Below are positions 9,968 to 19,919 of a stretch of 64,000 nt of DNA, piece after piece. The notes below the pieces were generated by a model. That model ran no database searches and was not told where the DNA came from. It saw only the letters and a program-made list of their open reading frames with translations. Position 1 is the first letter of the stretch, and each line of letters opens with the position of its first letter. The stretch covers positions 3,318,745 to 3,382,744 of the forward strand of contig NZ_CP015348.1 of assembly GCF_002109325.1 (NCBI RefSeq). Direction: 5' to 3'. This DNA is from Sporosarcina ureae (GTDB lineage: Bacteria; Bacillota; Bacilli; Bacillales_A; Planococcaceae). A program made the translations under genes and the position numbers.

Positions 9968-10633
9968 ATGTCGATTCATCAAAATGCGATTAAAGAAATG
10001 CAAGAAGGCAATTATGAGAAAGCGATCGAGCTTTTCATGAAAGCGGTAGAAGAAAATCCAGAAGAGCCTACAGGCTATATTAATATCGGAAATATTTTTG
10101 CGTCGCTTGGAGATGCTGAGCAGGCGGAACCGTTTTTCCAAAAAGCATTAACGCTTGACGAGAATGCAGGAACGGCTTTTTATGGACTGGCGAATCTATA
10201 TTACAATCAAGAACGCTTTGAAGAGGCAGCAAAATTATATGAAAAAGCGATCAATACAGGATTGGACTCTGCCGATGCGTATTTCATGCTCGGTAAAAGT
10301 ATGGAGCAAGCAGGTAATGACCGTTTAGCATTGCCGTACTTACAGCGTGCGGTAGAGCTGAATCAAGACGATCAAGAAATCGCATTGTCCTACGGGATTT
10401 TATTAGCGAAATTGGAGTTGTTTAAAGAAGCAAAGCCTGTATTCGAAGCTATTTTAGCAGTCACACCAGATCATGCGGATACTCACTATAATTTAGGTGT
10501 ATTATACGCAGTTTCCACGGAAGATAAAGCGACTGCATTGTCTCATTTGGAACAAGCTTTCATTGCTGAACCAGACCATACACAAGCGCGTTATTTATTC
10601 GATATGATCAAGCTTGGAGAACAAGGCGAGTAA
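9968..10633 (+). CDS. Tetratricopeptide repeat protein (YrrB-like)
   Basis: 221 residues made almost entirely of TPR units of 34 residues (for example NYEKAIELFMKAVEENP, AEQAEPFFQKALTLDEN, RFEEAAKLYEKAI, RLALPYLQRAVELN). No signal peptide or membrane segment is visible, so it is a cytoplasmic protein-protein interaction scaffold. Position between mnmA and recD2 equals that of B. subtilis yrrB. TPR proteins there have been suggested to assist tRNA modification or ribosome-related complexes, but no partner can be read from the sequence. AAGGAGG precedes the ATG. Confidence 0.88.
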   Translation: MSIHQNAIKEMQEGNYEKAIELFMKAVEENPEEPTGYINIGNIFASLGDAEQAEPFFQKALTLDENAGTAFYGLANLYYNQERFEEAAKLYEKAINTGLDSADAYFMLGKSMEQAGNDRLALPYLQRAVELNQDDQEIALSYGILLAKLELFKEAKPVFEAILAVTPDHADTHYNLGVLYAVSTEDKATALSHLEQAFIAEPDHTQARYLFDMIKLGEQGE

Positions 10634-10665
10634 TACATCTTCTAAAAAAAGGAGGGAACCCTTCG

Positions 10666-13092
10666 ATGAGTGAAACAGCACCATATCTAATCGGTAGGCC
10701 GGTCGTGACGATTTTCCATAATACGACGAATCTATTTTCCATCGTCAAGTTAAAAGTCACTTCCACCAATACTGATTACCGCGACAGTGAAATAGTGATC
10801 AAAGGCTCTTTCCCTCCTCTCGTCGCGGAAGAAGATTACAAATTCACAGGACGACTCGTTAACCATCCAGTACATGGACAGCAGTTCGACGTGCAGACAT
10901 TCTCAAAAGAGTTGCCTGCGACAGAGGCGGGTCTGATCCTGTACTTATCTGGTGATTTATTTCCTGGAATCGGGAAGAAAACAGCTAGTGATATCGTGAA
11001 GACACTCGGCAATAACGTCATCCAGAAAGTCCTTGAAGACCGCAGTGTACTGGATCAGATTCCGCGTTTGAGTGACGAACGGAAAGATACGCTCGTTTCA
11101 GTCTTGCAGGAGAATCTAGGTCTTGAACGTACTATGGTGCAACTCAATGAATGGGGCTTCGGTCCACAAGTGGCTATGCGTATATACCAAGCGTATCAAG
11201 ATGATGCCATCACGATTCTGACAGAAAATCCATATCGTTTAATTAAAGAAATTGAAGGGATCGGCTTTCAACGTGCAGATGATCTCGCGAAGCAACTCGG
11301 GCTCGTAGGAGATCATCCTGCGCGTATTAAAGCAGCTGTTTATTACAGCGTACATAGTGAAGTACAGTCAGCAGGACATGTCTACGTAGAGTCAGGGGTG
11401 ATCTTGCCTCAAGCGAAGCAGCTACTTGAATCGAGTCAGGCACATATTATCTCGTACGAATCGATCACCCAAGCCGTGATTGAACTCGTCGAAGAAGGCA
11501 CACTGTCTGCTGAAATGCAGCGACTCTATTTACCCTCTCTTTATTTTTCGGAAATTGGGATTGCCGCTAAAGTCAATAAAATTCTCGAAAATGAAGTCGC
11601 GGAACAATTTCCCGCTTCTGAAATACGAAAAGCAATTGGTGAAATAGAGGAACGTTTGGAAGTGCAGTATGCCGAAACGCAAGTAGAAGCGATCGAACGC
11701 GCCCTTCATTCTTCATTACTCGTGCTAACAGGTGGACCCGGGACAGGTAAGACAACCGTCATAAGAGGTTTAGTTGAGGCGTACGCAGAACTGCATGGTA
11801 TCTCACTTGACCTCGACGAATATGCACGTAAAAAAGAACCGTTTCCGATCATCTTGGCAGCCCCTACCGGACGCGCAGCGAAACGGATGTCCGAATCAAC
11901 CGGATTACCTGCCATGACGATCCACCGCCTACTCGGATTTACGGGTCAGGACGCCGAAGAAGAGACGGAGCGGGAAGTGGATGGCAATCTCATCATCATT
12001 GACGAAACGTCCATGGTCGATACGTGGCTCATGCATCAGCTGTTAAAAGCTGTCCGCAATGATGCACAGTTATTATTCGTTGGAGATCAGGATCAACTAC
12101 CTTCTGTAGGACCTGGTCAAGTGTTGCATGACTTCATGCAGTCAGGAAAAATTCCGGTCGTTGAACTGACCGATATTTTCCGGCAAAGTGAAGGCTCAAC
12201 CATCATCGAAATGGCCCATATGATCAAGCAAAAAGAATGGACGATGGATGTTACAAAGAAGACGTCGGATCGGTCGTTTATTAAAGCGTCGAGTGATCAA
12301 ATTTTGCCTGCAGTTAAACAAATCATTCAAAACGCCACATCCAAAGGGCATTCCATTAAAGATATTCAAGTGCTAGCGCCGATGTACAAAGGTCCAGCAG
12401 GCATAGATGGTTTGAATAAGATGATACAAGAAGTCACGAATCCACCTGCCGAAGGAAGAAAAGAAATGGTTTTCGGAGAAACGACGTATCGTGTCGGGGA
12501 TAAAGTTCTGCAACTCGTCAATCAGCCGGAAAGTAATGTTTTCAATGGGGATATGGGAGAAGTCGTTGCGATCATGCTAGCGAAAGAAACGACTGACAAA
12601 AAAGCGATCATGGTCGTTTCGTACGACGGCAATGAAGTGCAATACGAGCGAAGCGACTTGAATCAGCTGACACTTGCGTATTGTTGTTCTATTCATAAAT
12701 CCCAAGGTAGCGAATTTCCAATCGTTGTCATGCCGATCGTCAGAAGTCAGCGGAAAATGTTACGGCGTAATCTGCTGTACACAGGGATTACGCGTGCAAA
12801 GAACTTCTTAATACTTTGCGGTGAAGCAGAAGAATTTAAAGCAGGCATTGCGCGCACCGACGAAACCGAGCGACAGACGACACTTCAAGAACGCATAACT
12901 GGGGAAACACAAGAAGTTCAGACTACACAAACCGTGGAAACAATCTCACTCGATACAGCACCTGCAAAAGTGACGGCTGAACCACAAGATATGTCACAAG
13001 CGAAGTTAACGATGGACAATTTTACTGCAATTGATCCGCTCATAGGTATGAACAATGTGTCACCACTCGACTTTCTTGAAGTGACTGATTGA
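10666..13092 (+). CDS. recD2: RecD2-type SF1B DNA helicase (YrrC)
   Basis: 5'-3' helicase of the RecD2 class, acting in repair and replication-fork maintenance independently of RecBC. Of 808 residues, the N-terminal third contains helix-hairpin-helix DNA-binding repeats (GDLFPGIGKKTASDIV, IEGIGFQRADDLA). Walker A GGPGTGKTT is near residue 356, followed by IIIDETSMVD (motif II), GDQDQLPSVGPG (motif III) and SIHKSQGSEFP with GITRAKNFLIL (motifs V-VI). The last 60 residues are low-complexity and unlike the helicase core. AAAGGAGGG lies well placed before the ATG. The alaS promoter -35 box overlaps its stop codon. Confidence 0.95.
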   Translation: MSETAPYLIGRPVVTIFHNTTNLFSIVKLKVTSTNTDYRDSEIVIKGSFPPLVAEEDYKFTGRLVNHPVHGQQFDVQTFSKELPATEAGLILYLSGDLFPGIGKKTASDIVKTLGNNVIQKVLEDRSVLDQIPRLSDERKDTLVSVLQENLGLERTMVQLNEWGFGPQVAMRIYQAYQDDAITILTENPYRLIKEIEGIGFQRADDLAKQLGLVGDHPARIKAAVYYSVHSEVQSAGHVYVESGVILPQAKQLLESSQAHIISYESITQAVIELVEEGTLSAEMQRLYLPSLYFSEIGIAAKVNKILENEVAEQFPASEIRKAIGEIEERLEVQYAETQVEAIERALHSSLLVLTGGPGTGKTTVIRGLVEAYAELHGISLDLDEYARKKEPFPIILAAPTGRAAKRMSESTGLPAMTIHRLLGFTGQDAEEETEREVDGNLIIIDETSMVDTWLMHQLLKAVRNDAQLLFVGDQDQLPSVGPGQVLHDFMQSGKIPVVELTDIFRQSEGSTIIEMAHMIKQKEWTMDVTKKTSDRSFIKASSDQILPAVKQIIQNATSKGHSIKDIQVLAPMYKGPAGIDGLNKMIQEVTNPPAEGRKEMVFGETTYRVGDKVLQLVNQPESNVFNGDMGEVVAIMLAKETTDKKAIMVVSYDGNEVQYERSDLNQLTLAYCCSIHKSQGSEFPIVVMPIVRSQRKMLRRNLLYTGITRAKNFLILCGEAEEFKAGIARTDETERQTTLQERITGETQEVQTTQTVETISLDTAPAKVTAEPQDMSQAKLTMDNFTAIDPLIGMNNVSPLDFLEVTD

Positions 13093-13117
13093 CAAAGCGA
13101 GAGAACTTTCCTATAAT
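13089..13117 (+). promoter_or_regulatory. Consensus sigma-A promoter of alaS
   Basis: TTGACA and TATAAT, both perfect, are separated by 17 bases. The -35 box overlaps the recD2 stop codon and the transcript begins with the alanine T-box. Confidence 0.9.
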
Positions 13118-13136
13118 TCGTTTAGAAATAATGAAA

Positions 13137-13360
13137 AACGTTGAAGGAACAAGTACCTGTTTATTCTGTGCAAAAGAAAAGAGCTTCTTGGCTGAAAAGG
13201 CTCTCTCAGATCTACGGCGAACGCTATTCCGAAGTTGCAGGCTAATCCCTGCCGTCTTGCCGCGTTAAGGCAACTCGAGATACCGCTTCATGCGGTAATT
13301 AGGGTGGTACCGCGATCAATGAAACCTTCGCCCCTTTATACAAGGGGGGGAGTTTTTTTA
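13137..13360 (+). promoter_or_regulatory. T-box riboswitch, alanine-specific, upstream of alaS
   Basis: Stem I contains AGTA on the 5' side and GAAC followed by the triplet GCT (13223-13225) and an A on the 3' side, framed by GGAA/TTCC pairing; GCT reads alanine, matching the downstream gene. The T-box core AGGGTGGTACCGCG is at 13301-13314. The terminator stem pairs CCCCTT (13331-13336) with AAGGGG (13342-13347), followed by seven Ts. Uncharged tRNA-Ala should favour antitermination. Confidence 0.95.
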
Positions 13361-13380
13361 ATTTTAGGAGGAGTAAAACG

Positions 13381-16014
13381 ATGAAGAAACTTACGGCAGC
13401 TGAAATCCGCCAAATGTTTTTAGACTATTTTAAAGAGCACGGACATAATGTAGAACCATCAGCTGCATTAGTACCAGTTGATGACGCATCACTATTATGG
13501 ATCAACAGTGGAGTCGCAACATTGAAAAAGTATTTTGATGGAAGAGTAATTCCTGAGAACCCACGGATTGCAAATGCGCAAAAATCGATTCGTACAAACG
13601 ACATTGAAAACGTCGGCTACACAGCGCGCCACCATACGTTCTTTGAAATGCTTGGCAACTTTTCAATAGGTGATTATTTCAAAGAAGAAGCTATCATCCG
13701 TGCGTGGGACTTCCTGACTAATGAACAGTGGATCGGTTTTGATCCGGAACTTTTATCTGTAACTATCCATCCAGAAGATGAAGAAGCATACACTATTTGG
13801 AAAGATCAAATTGGCATTCCAGTAGAGCGTATCATTCGTCTTGAAGGAAACTTCTGGGATATCGGCGAAGGTCCAAGTGGTCCGAACTCTGAAATCTTCT
13901 ATGATCGCGGACCTAGTTACGGTGACGATTTCTCAGATCCAGAATTATATCCAGGTGGAGAAAATGAACGCTATTTAGAAATCTGGAACTTAGTATTCTC
14001 TGAGTTCAATCATAATCCTGATCACACGTATACACCGCTTCCAAAGAAAAACATCGATACAGGAATGGGTCTCGAGCGTATGGCATCCGTAATTCAAGAT
14101 GTACCTACAAACTTCGATACAGATTTGTTCTTACCGATTATTGAAGCGGTTGAAAATGTATCAGGCAGAAAATATGGTGAAACGACGCAAGCGGATATTG
14201 CGTTTAAAGTCATCTCAGATCACATCCGTACCGTAGCCTTCGCAATCGGTGACGGCGCACTTCCGTCCAATGAAGGCCGTGGATATGTGCTGCGTCGTCT
14301 ATTGAGAAGAGCGGTTCGTTTCGCGAAACAATTAGGCATCGATAAGCCATTCATGTACATGCTCGTACCGATTGTCGGAGATATCATGAAAGACTTCTAC
14401 CCAGAAGTCCATGATAAACAAGCATTCATTATGAAAGTCGTGAAAAACGAAGAAGATCGTTTCCACGAAACATTGCATGACGGAATGGCGATCTTAACGA
14501 CAATCATTGAAAAAGCAAAAGCTTCAGATTTGCCAATCGTTTCAGGCAGCGACGCGTTCAAACTTTATGACACATATGGTTTCCCGTTTGAACTAACAGA
14601 GGAATTTGCTCTAGAAGAAAATGTGGCAGTTGATCGTATCGGGTTTGACGAAGAAATGGCTGCACAACGAAATCGTGCACGTGCTGCGCGTGCAACGTCT
14701 GACTCCATGCATGTTCAATCCGGCGTGCTTGGTGAAGTGCATGAGGCAAGTGAGTTCATTGGCTATAGTCAACTAGAAACGAATGCGATCGTCAGTGTAC
14801 TTGTGCAAGACGGTCAACGTATCGCACATGCATCTGAAGGTGAAACGGTACAAATTATTTTGGATCAGACACCGTTTTATGCAGAAAGTGGCGGTCAAGT
14901 AGCGGATAAAGGCACGATCTCAAACGAGTCGTTCACGGCAGAAGTTCGTGATGTCAAAAAAGCGCCTAATGGACAGAACTTGCATACCGTTTTCATCAGT
15001 TCAGGTGAATTGAATGAAGGAGTAGCAGTCGTTGCTAAAGTAGACGAGTTCTCTCGCAATTTGACAGTGAAGAATCATACAGCTACACACTTATTACATC
15101 GTGTGTTAAAAGATGTTCTTGGTGAACACGTCAATCAAGCAGGATCATATGTTGGCCCGGATCGTCTTCGCTTTGACTTCTCCCATTTTGGACAAGTTAC
15201 AAAAGAAGAACTAGAGCGCATCGAATTCCAAGTCAATGAACAAATTTGGGCAGGTACGCCAGTGAACACAATGGTATCACCGATAGCTGAAGCGAAAGAA
15301 ATGGGTGCGATGGCATTGTTCGGCGAGAAATACGGTGATATCGTACGCGTCGTCAAAGTTGGAGATTACTCAATCGAGCTATGTGGAGGATGCCACGTTC
15401 GCAATACGTCCGATATAAACGTATTCAAAATCGTTTCTGAAGGCGGAATCGGCGCGGGTACTCGACGCATCGAAGCATTTACGGGTGGACAAGCTTTCCG
15501 TTCATTCAAAGAAGATCAAGCGGTCATTGATCAAATAGCAACAACGGCTAAAGCAACTCCAAAAACGGTCGTCACTAAAGTTGAATCGATTCTCGCGGAC
15601 TTTAAAGAACTTCAGCGAGAAAACGAATCACTGCAAGCGAAGATGGGCAACAGTCAATTGACAAGCGTCATGGAAACAGCTCAGCAGATCGAAGACGTCA
15701 CAGTCATTTCTGCAAATGTAGAAGTGAAAGACAACAACGGTTTACGTCAATTAATCGATGAAATGAAACAAAAAACTTCCAAAGGCGTCATTGTACTTGG
15801 TACAGTAACGGATGGAAAAGTCATGTTGGCAGCAGGAGTTACCGACGATTTAAAAGGTAGCAACTACCACGCAGGAAAAATCGTCAACCACGTTGCATCT
15901 CTCTGTGGCGGAAAAGGTGGCGGTCGCCCAGACATGGCAATGGCTGGAGCAAAAGATGCGTCAAAACTTGATGATGCGCTTCAATCCGTGTATGATTATG
16001 TAAAATCTGTTTAA
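13381..16014 (+). CDS. alaS: Alanyl-tRNA synthetase
   Basis: Charges tRNA-Ala. The 877-residue protein contains the class II catalytic core ([26 protein letters not shown]), the editing domain with [11 protein letters not shown] and the zinc-type [14 protein letters not shown], and the C-terminal DHHA1 oligomerisation domain ([14 protein letters not shown]). AGGAGGAG precedes the ATG. It is controlled by its own T-box. No terminator is obvious between it and yrzL. Confidence 0.98.
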   Translation: MKKLTAAEIRQMFLDYFKEHGHNVEPSAALVPVDDASLLWINSGVATLKKYFDGRVIPENPRIANAQKSIRTNDIENVGYTARHHTFFEMLGNFSIGDYFKEEAIIRAWDFLTNEQWIGFDPELLSVTIHPEDEEAYTIWKDQIGIPVERIIRLEGNFWDIGEGPSGPNSEIFYDRGPSYGDDFSDPELYPGGENERYLEIWNLVFSEFNHNPDHTYTPLPKKNIDTGMGLERMASVIQDVPTNFDTDLFLPIIEAVENVSGRKYGETTQADIAFKVISDHIRTVAFAIGDGALPSNEGRGYVLRRLLRRAVRFAKQLGIDKPFMYMLVPIVGDIMKDFYPEVHDKQAFIMKVVKNEEDRFHETLHDGMAILTTIIEKAKASDLPIVSGSDAFKLYDTYGFPFELTEEFALEENVAVDRIGFDEEMAAQRNRARAARATSDSMHVQSGVLGEVHEASEFIGYSQLETNAIVSVLVQDGQRIAHASEGETVQIILDQTPFYAESGGQVADKGTISNESFTAEVRDVKKAPNGQNLHTVFISSGELNEGVAVVAKVDEFSRNLTVKNHTATHLLHRVLKDVLGEHVNQAGSYVGPDRLRFDFSHFGQVTKEELERIEFQVNEQIWAGTPVNTMVSPIAEAKEMGAMALFGEKYGDIVRVVKVGDYSIELCGGCHVRNTSDINVFKIVSEGGIGAGTRRIEAFTGGQAFRSFKEDQAVIDQIATTAKATPKTVVTKVESILADFKELQRENESLQAKMGNSQLTSVMETAQQIEDVTVISANVEVKDNNGLRQLIDEMKQKTSKGVIVLGTVTDGKVMLAAGVTDDLKGSNYHAGKIVNHVASLCGGKGGGRPDMAMAGAKDASKLDDALQSVYDYVKSV

Positions 16015-16080
16015 CCATTATGTAGAGCGATTATGTTAGGGAAATAGATAAGATGCACGATGTTTAATCTATACGACCTT

Positions 16081-16109
16081 TTTATAGTAAGAAGTTAATT
16101 CGTTATACA
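16081..16109 (+). promoter_or_regulatory. Possible promoter of the yrzL operon
   Basis: TTTATA and TATACA are separated by 17 bases, about 35 bases before yrzL. Both boxes are imperfect. The call rests on position in the 128-base gap after alaS. Confidence 0.35.
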
Positions 16110-16142
16110 CATAAATGGAAATCGGAAAGCGGGGTGTCGAGT

Positions 16143-16415
16143 ATGAGTTCATCAGATGAAACGATGAAGTTCAACTTTCCTGAGGAGTCAATGGAGGAAG
16201 AAGTCAAATCAGTCATGCTCCACGTTTACAAATCATTAGAAGAAAAAGGGTACAACCCGATTAATCAGATGGTCGGCTATTTACTATCTGGAGATCCAGC
16301 CTATATTCCACGCCACGAAGACGCTCGTAGTCTGATTCGGAAACTGGAACGAGATGAAATTCTAGAAGAATTAGTCAAGTTCTACATTCGGGAGAATAGA
16401 GGCAAATCCGAATGA
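16143..16415 (+). CDS. yrzL: IreB/YrzL family regulatory phosphoprotein (UPF0297)
   Basis: 90-residue protein with the invariant family core [23 protein letters not shown] (about residues 38-60 including flanks) and [19 protein letters not shown]. In Enterococcus the orthologue IreB is a substrate of the PASTA kinase IreK and limits cephalosporin resistance; in Bacillus the role is unproven. The ATG at 16143 matches the family N-terminus (MSS..-TMKFNF). It overlaps ruvX by 4 bases (ATGA), indicating translational coupling in the conserved yrzL-ruvX-yrzB cluster. Confidence 0.93.
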   Translation: MSSSDETMKFNFPEESMEEEVKSVMLHVYKSLEEKGYNPINQMVGYLLSGDPAYIPRHEDARSLIRKLERDEILEELVKFYIRENRGKSE

Positions 16416-16831
16416 GAATTATGGGATTGGATGTCGGCTCAAAAACAGTCGGCATTGCGATAAGCGACAGTCTCGGTTGGACAGCCCAAGGAATCGAAAC
16501 TATCAAAATTGATGAGGCGGTAGGTTCTTTCGGGATGAAACGAGTCAAACAGCTAATAGAAGAATACGAAGTGACAAAATTTGTCGTCGGGTACCCGAAG
16601 AATATGAATAATACCATAGGGCCCCGCGGTGAAGCTTCCGAACAGTACGCAGAGAAATTGCGAGAAAAGTTCGGTTTACCTGTTGTTTTATGGGATGAAA
16701 GATTAACGACTATGGCTGCAGAACGCGTTTTAATCGATGCCGATGTGAGTCGAAAAAAACGTAAGGCAGTCATAGACAAAATGGCAGCAGTTATGATTTT
16801 GCAAGGATATTTAGATTCACAAAAAATTTAG
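16412..16831 (+). CDS. ruvX: RuvX/YqgF family RNase H-fold nuclease
   Basis: 139-residue RNase H-fold protein opening [19 protein letters not shown], with the first acidic residue in GLDVG, and WDERLTT and [14 protein letters not shown] later. The family is annotated as a putative Holliday junction resolvase and in E. coli YqgF processes the 5' end of pre-16S rRNA. Which activity dominates here is unknown. It sits between yrzL and yrzB with a 4-base overlap at its start. Confidence 0.93.
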   Translation: MRIMGLDVGSKTVGIAISDSLGWTAQGIETIKIDEAVGSFGMKRVKQLIEEYEVTKFVVGYPKNMNNTIGPRGEASEQYAEKLREKFGLPVVLWDERLTTMAAERVLIDADVSRKKRKAVIDKMAAVMILQGYLDSQKI

Positions 16832-16844
16832 AGGTGATTACACA

Positions 16845-17135
16845 ATGGAACACGGACAAGAGAACATGACAATCGTAGATGAGAACGGCGAAGAGCACGT
16901 ATGTGAAGTGATTTTAACATTTGATTCAAAAGAATATGAAAGATCATACGTCCTGTATCATATTTTAGACGGCGAAGAGAGAGACGATGACGAGGAAGTT
17001 GAAATCCACGCGTCCGCATTCATTCCGACTGAAGAAGGACAAGATGGTGGTTCACTTCTTGAAATTGAGTCCGATGAAGAATGGGATATGATCGAAGAAG
17101 TTTTGAACACATTCCTTGAAGAAGAAGACGAGTAA
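16845..17135 (+). CDS. yrzB: DUF1292 family protein YrzB
   Basis: 96-residue, strongly acidic cytoplasmic protein ([34 protein letters not shown] tail). It belongs to the DUF1292 family always found after yqgF/ruvX in Bacillales. Function is not established. AGAGGTGA is placed before the ATG, and a terminator follows 15 bases after the stop, closing the three-gene cluster. Confidence 0.88.
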   Translation: MEHGQENMTIVDENGEEHVCEVILTFDSKEYERSYVLYHILDGEERDDDEEVEIHASAFIPTEEGQDGGSLLEIESDEEWDMIEEVLNTFLEEEDE

Positions 17136-17150
17136 ACGATAATAGTATGT

Positions 17151-17187
17151 GACGGGCGGAATGGTGCTGACCGTTCCGTCTTTTTTA
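17151..17187 (+). terminator. Terminator after yrzB
   Basis: A stem of 9-11 bp pairs CGGAATGGT with ACCGTTCCG around a 4-base GCTG loop, followed by six Ts. Confidence 0.85.
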
Positions 17188-17223
17188 GTTAATTGATCCA
17201 TAGCGGAAGAAGAGGTGAGGCTT

Positions 17224-18378
17224 GTGGAAAAAGAGCCCCAAAGAAAAAAAGATGTCATGTTTGAACGAATGTTGGAGCAAAAGGAAGAAGTGAGAACCGT
17301 TAGAAAAATAGTACTTTGGATTGTTGCGATTGTATTGGTTGTAGGGATAGTAGGAGGCTTTTCAGTCTATACATACATAAAAGGCGCGTTGCAACCCGTT
17401 GATCCGGATTCGGAAAAAGTAATAGAAGTAGAAATTCCAATAGGTTCAGGTTTGGATACAATTTCTGAAAAACTGGAAAAGTCGGGTATTATTAAAAGTG
17501 CACGGATCTTTAAATACTACGCAAAAGTAAATAACGAAGCAGATTTCCAAGCAGGAACATATGGCTTGTCACAGTCTATGACGCCTGATGAATTAATCGA
17601 GAGTCTAAAAACAGGTGTAGTCTACCGCACGCCAGCATTTACGCTTGTGATTCCGGAAGGTTTAACACTTGATCAAATTGCAGAAAAAACGAGTGAAAAG
17701 ACGACAATTACTTCAGAACAGTTTATGAAGTACGTGACGGACGAACAGGTCATTGCAGAATATATGACGAAGTATCCAGAAGTGATAACGGATGAAATTC
17801 TAAATGAAAATATCCGCTATGCTCTAGAAGGTTATTTATTCCCAGCTACTTATCCATTCTATGAAGAAAAACCGACTGTAAAAGAAGTTGTGGATACGAT
17901 GGTAGATGCGACTGTACAGAACGTCATTCCGTATAAAGCCTACTGGGCACCAGAAGATGAAGAACTGAAGAAAAGTCGTTCAGTCCATAAAATGCTGACA
18001 TTTGCTTCATTGTTGGAAAAAGAAGCAACAGGCGAAACGGATCGTCAAACGATTGCGAGTATCTTCAATAACCGCATTGCACAAGGTATGCCATTGCAGA
18101 CCGATCCAACCGTTCTATATGCACTAGGCGAACACAAAGCCCGCGTGATGAACGAAGATCTAAAAGTGGACAATGTCTATAATACGTATAAAAATAAAGG
18201 ATTACCGCCCGGCCCGATTGCAAATGCTGGAACAGCTTCCTTACAGGCGACAGTTGAACCGTCTAAAACAGGATATCTATTCTTCCTAGCAGATAAAGAC
18301 GGTAACAATCACTATGCCAAAACGTATGAAGAACACTTGAAAAACAAAGCCGAATTTATTGATAGCCAGTATAAATAA
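17224..18378 (+). CDS. mltG: Endolytic murein transglycosylase MltG (YceG-like)
   Basis: Cleaves nascent peptidoglycan strands at the membrane. The 384-residue type II membrane protein has a cytoplasmic N-terminus rich in charged residues, one transmembrane helix (about residues 30-52, IVLWIVAIVLVVGIVGG), a LysM-like segment (PIGSGLDTISEKLEKSGII), and the YceG catalytic domain with the likely catalytic Glu in LLEKEAT (about 262-268) and LQTDPTVLYALG. The GTG at 17224 is preferred because AGAGGTG lies 6 bases upstream; another in-frame GTG overlaps that site. It is followed by trmR at 23 bases. Confidence 0.93.
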   Translation: MEKEPQRKKDVMFERMLEQKEEVRTVRKIVLWIVAIVLVVGIVGGFSVYTYIKGALQPVDPDSEKVIEVEIPIGSGLDTISEKLEKSGIIKSARIFKYYAKVNNEADFQAGTYGLSQSMTPDELIESLKTGVVYRTPAFTLVIPEGLTLDQIAEKTSEKTTITSEQFMKYVTDEQVIAEYMTKYPEVITDEILNENIRYALEGYLFPATYPFYEEKPTVKEVVDTMVDATVQNVIPYKAYWAPEDEELKKSRSVHKMLTFASLLEKEATGETDRQTIASIFNNRIAQGMPLQTDPTVLYALGEHKARVMNEDLKVDNVYNTYKNKGLPPGPIANAGTASLQATVEPSKTGYLFFLADKDGNNHYAKTYEEHLKNKAEFIDSQYK

Positions 18379-18401
18379 TACGTTGTAAAGGGGAAGTGTA
18401 T

Positions 18402-19037
18402 ATGACGGACTACACTGCGTACATTAGCCGCTTTGCAGAAGGAAAAGAGCCGCTCATCCTTGAAATGGAACGCTTCGCTGAAGAACACCGTGTGCCAATC
18501 ATGGATGATGCAGGTCTTTATACGTTGATCGGGTTGCTGAAAATCCAGCAACCTAAGCGTATACTCGAAATCGGAAGTGCCATCGGCTATTCGGCTATTC
18601 GATTAGCAAAAGCGTTTCCGGACGCAATCATTTATACAGTCGAGCGCGACACGGAACGTTATGAGAAAGCAGTCGAGAACATTGAGCGTAGCGGATTGCG
18701 AGAGCGCATCACAATCATTCATGCAGATGCACTGGAACTGGATGAAACGACATTACACCAGCAACCATTTGATGCACTGTTCATAGATGCAGCAAAAGGA
18801 CAATATCGAAAGTTTTTCGACAAATACAGTCCTCTTGTTGGTGCGTTAGGTGTAATTTATTGTGATAATATGTTTATGCATGGTATGGTGCTGTTGGAAG
18901 ATGCAGACATACCAAAACGTAACCGAACAATGATTCGAAATTTGCAGCAATTCACGAGCTGGGCGATGCGCAATGAACAGTATGAAACGTCATTGTTACC
19001 AATAGGTGACGGCATTTTGATAGCCGTGAAAAAGTAG
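18402..19037 (+). CDS. trmR: tRNA 5-hydroxyuridine methyltransferase TrmR (YrrM)
   Basis: SAM-dependent O-methyltransferase of the class I fold; the B. subtilis orthologue YrrM methylates 5-hydroxyuridine at tRNA position 34 to 5-methoxyuridine. In 211 residues, motif I is ILEIGSAIGYSAI, followed by YTVERD and DALFIDAAKGQY. AAAGGGGA is 7 bases before the ATG at 18402. In B. subtilis the two prephenate-dependent hydroxylases yrrN/yrrO (trhP1/trhP2) lie between this gene and udk. Here udk follows after only 29 bases, so they are missing from this position. Confidence 0.9.
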   Translation: MTDYTAYISRFAEGKEPLILEMERFAEEHRVPIMDDAGLYTLIGLLKIQQPKRILEIGSAIGYSAIRLAKAFPDAIIYTVERDTERYEKAVENIERSGLRERITIIHADALELDETTLHQQPFDALFIDAAKGQYRKFFDKYSPLVGALGVIYCDNMFMHGMVLLEDADIPKRNRTMIRNLQQFTSWAMRNEQYETSLLPIGDGILIAVKK

Positions 19038-19066
19038 TGAAGAGTAGACCGTAAAGGGGAATAGTT

Positions 19067-19702
19067 GTGAAGAAAAAACCTGTCGTGATCGGTATTACCG
19101 GAGGTTCAGGATCCGGAAAAACTAGTGTCACCAAAAAGATACATGAAGTATTCCAAGGTCATTCAGTCGTTGTCATTGAACAAGACGATTACTATAAAGA
19201 TCAATCACATTTGGCATTTAATGAAAGATTACAAACGAATTATGATCATCCGCTAGCGTTCGATACAGATTTACTGATTCAACATATCCATCAGTTGATC
19301 AACAGACAGTCAATCGAAAAGCCGACATATGATTATACTTTGCACACACGGGCGACTGAAAAAGAAGTGGTAGAGTCACAAGACGTTATCATTCTTGAAG
19401 GAATATTAGTCTTAGAAGATGAACGTTTGCGTGATCTTATGGATATTAAGTTGTTTGTTGATACCGATTCAGATATACGAATTATTCGTCGTATTTTACG
19501 GGACATCCATGATCGTGGACGGACGGTAGATTCTGTCGTAGAACAATATATGACGGTTGTTCGTCCTATGCACAATCAATTCATTGAACCTACAAAAAAG
19601 TATGCTAATATAATCATTCCCGAAGGCGGCGAGAACGCGGTTGCGATTGATTTAATGGTAACGAAGATAAAAACAATTCTTGCATCTGTCGATGAAGTAT
19701 AA
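19067..19702 (+). CDS. udk: Uridine kinase
   Basis: Phosphorylates uridine and cytidine in pyrimidine salvage. The 211-residue P-loop kinase has Walker [11 protein letters not shown] near residue 12, EQDDYYKD and [12 protein letters not shown] for nucleoside binding, and [13 protein letters not shown] as the LID arginines. It starts with GTG after AAAGGGGAA. The length equals the B. subtilis enzyme. Position upstream of greA is conserved. Confidence 0.97.
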   Translation: MKKKPVVIGITGGSGSGKTSVTKKIHEVFQGHSVVVIEQDDYYKDQSHLAFNERLQTNYDHPLAFDTDLLIQHIHQLINRQSIEKPTYDYTLHTRATEKEVVESQDVIILEGILVLEDERLRDLMDIKLFVDTDSDIRIIRRILRDIHDRGRTVDSVVEQYMTVVRPMHNQFIEPTKKYANIIIPEGGENAVAIDLMVTKIKTILASVDEV

Positions 19703-19708
19703 TATGAT
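19680..19708 (+). promoter_or_regulatory. Possible promoter for the greA leader
   Basis: TTGCAT and TATGAT are separated by 17 bases at the very end of udk. If used, it would give greA a leader of about 200 bases that contains the terminator-like hairpins described below. Confidence 0.35.
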
Positions 19709-19848
19709 GATGACATAATTTTAAATCAATTCAACATCCGCCTGTTTATATAAGTAAATGAGGATGTGCGCAAGACATGCAAGGGCTTTTTTTCGTTCAG
19801 ACGAGTAAAAGGAATGAAAAGAAGAAAAGTTAAAACTAAAATAGTTCC

Positions 19849-19890
19849 ACTATGTCACATAATTAAAGTTAGTGTGGCATAGTATTTTTT
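19849..19890 (+). terminator. Terminator-like hairpin in the greA leader
   Basis: ACTATGTCACA (19849-19859) pairs with TGTGGCATAGT (19873-19883) over 11 bp with one G-U, loop of 13 bases, followed by ATTTTTTA. It ends about 30 bases before the greA start and only 12 bases before its ribosome binding site TTGAGGAG. No promoter fits between hairpin and gene, so greA transcripts must cross it. A less regular hairpin with a seven-T run lies about 60 bases upstream (ending near 19793). Confidence 0.65.
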
Positions 19891-19919
19891 ATGAACAGAA
19901 ATTTGAGGAGTGTTATTAA

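Noticed and set aside
19735..19795. Irregular hairpin followed by seven Ts considered as a strong udk terminator
   Set aside because: Pairing next to the T-run is poor; mentioned only as a possible weak terminator under the greA leader.
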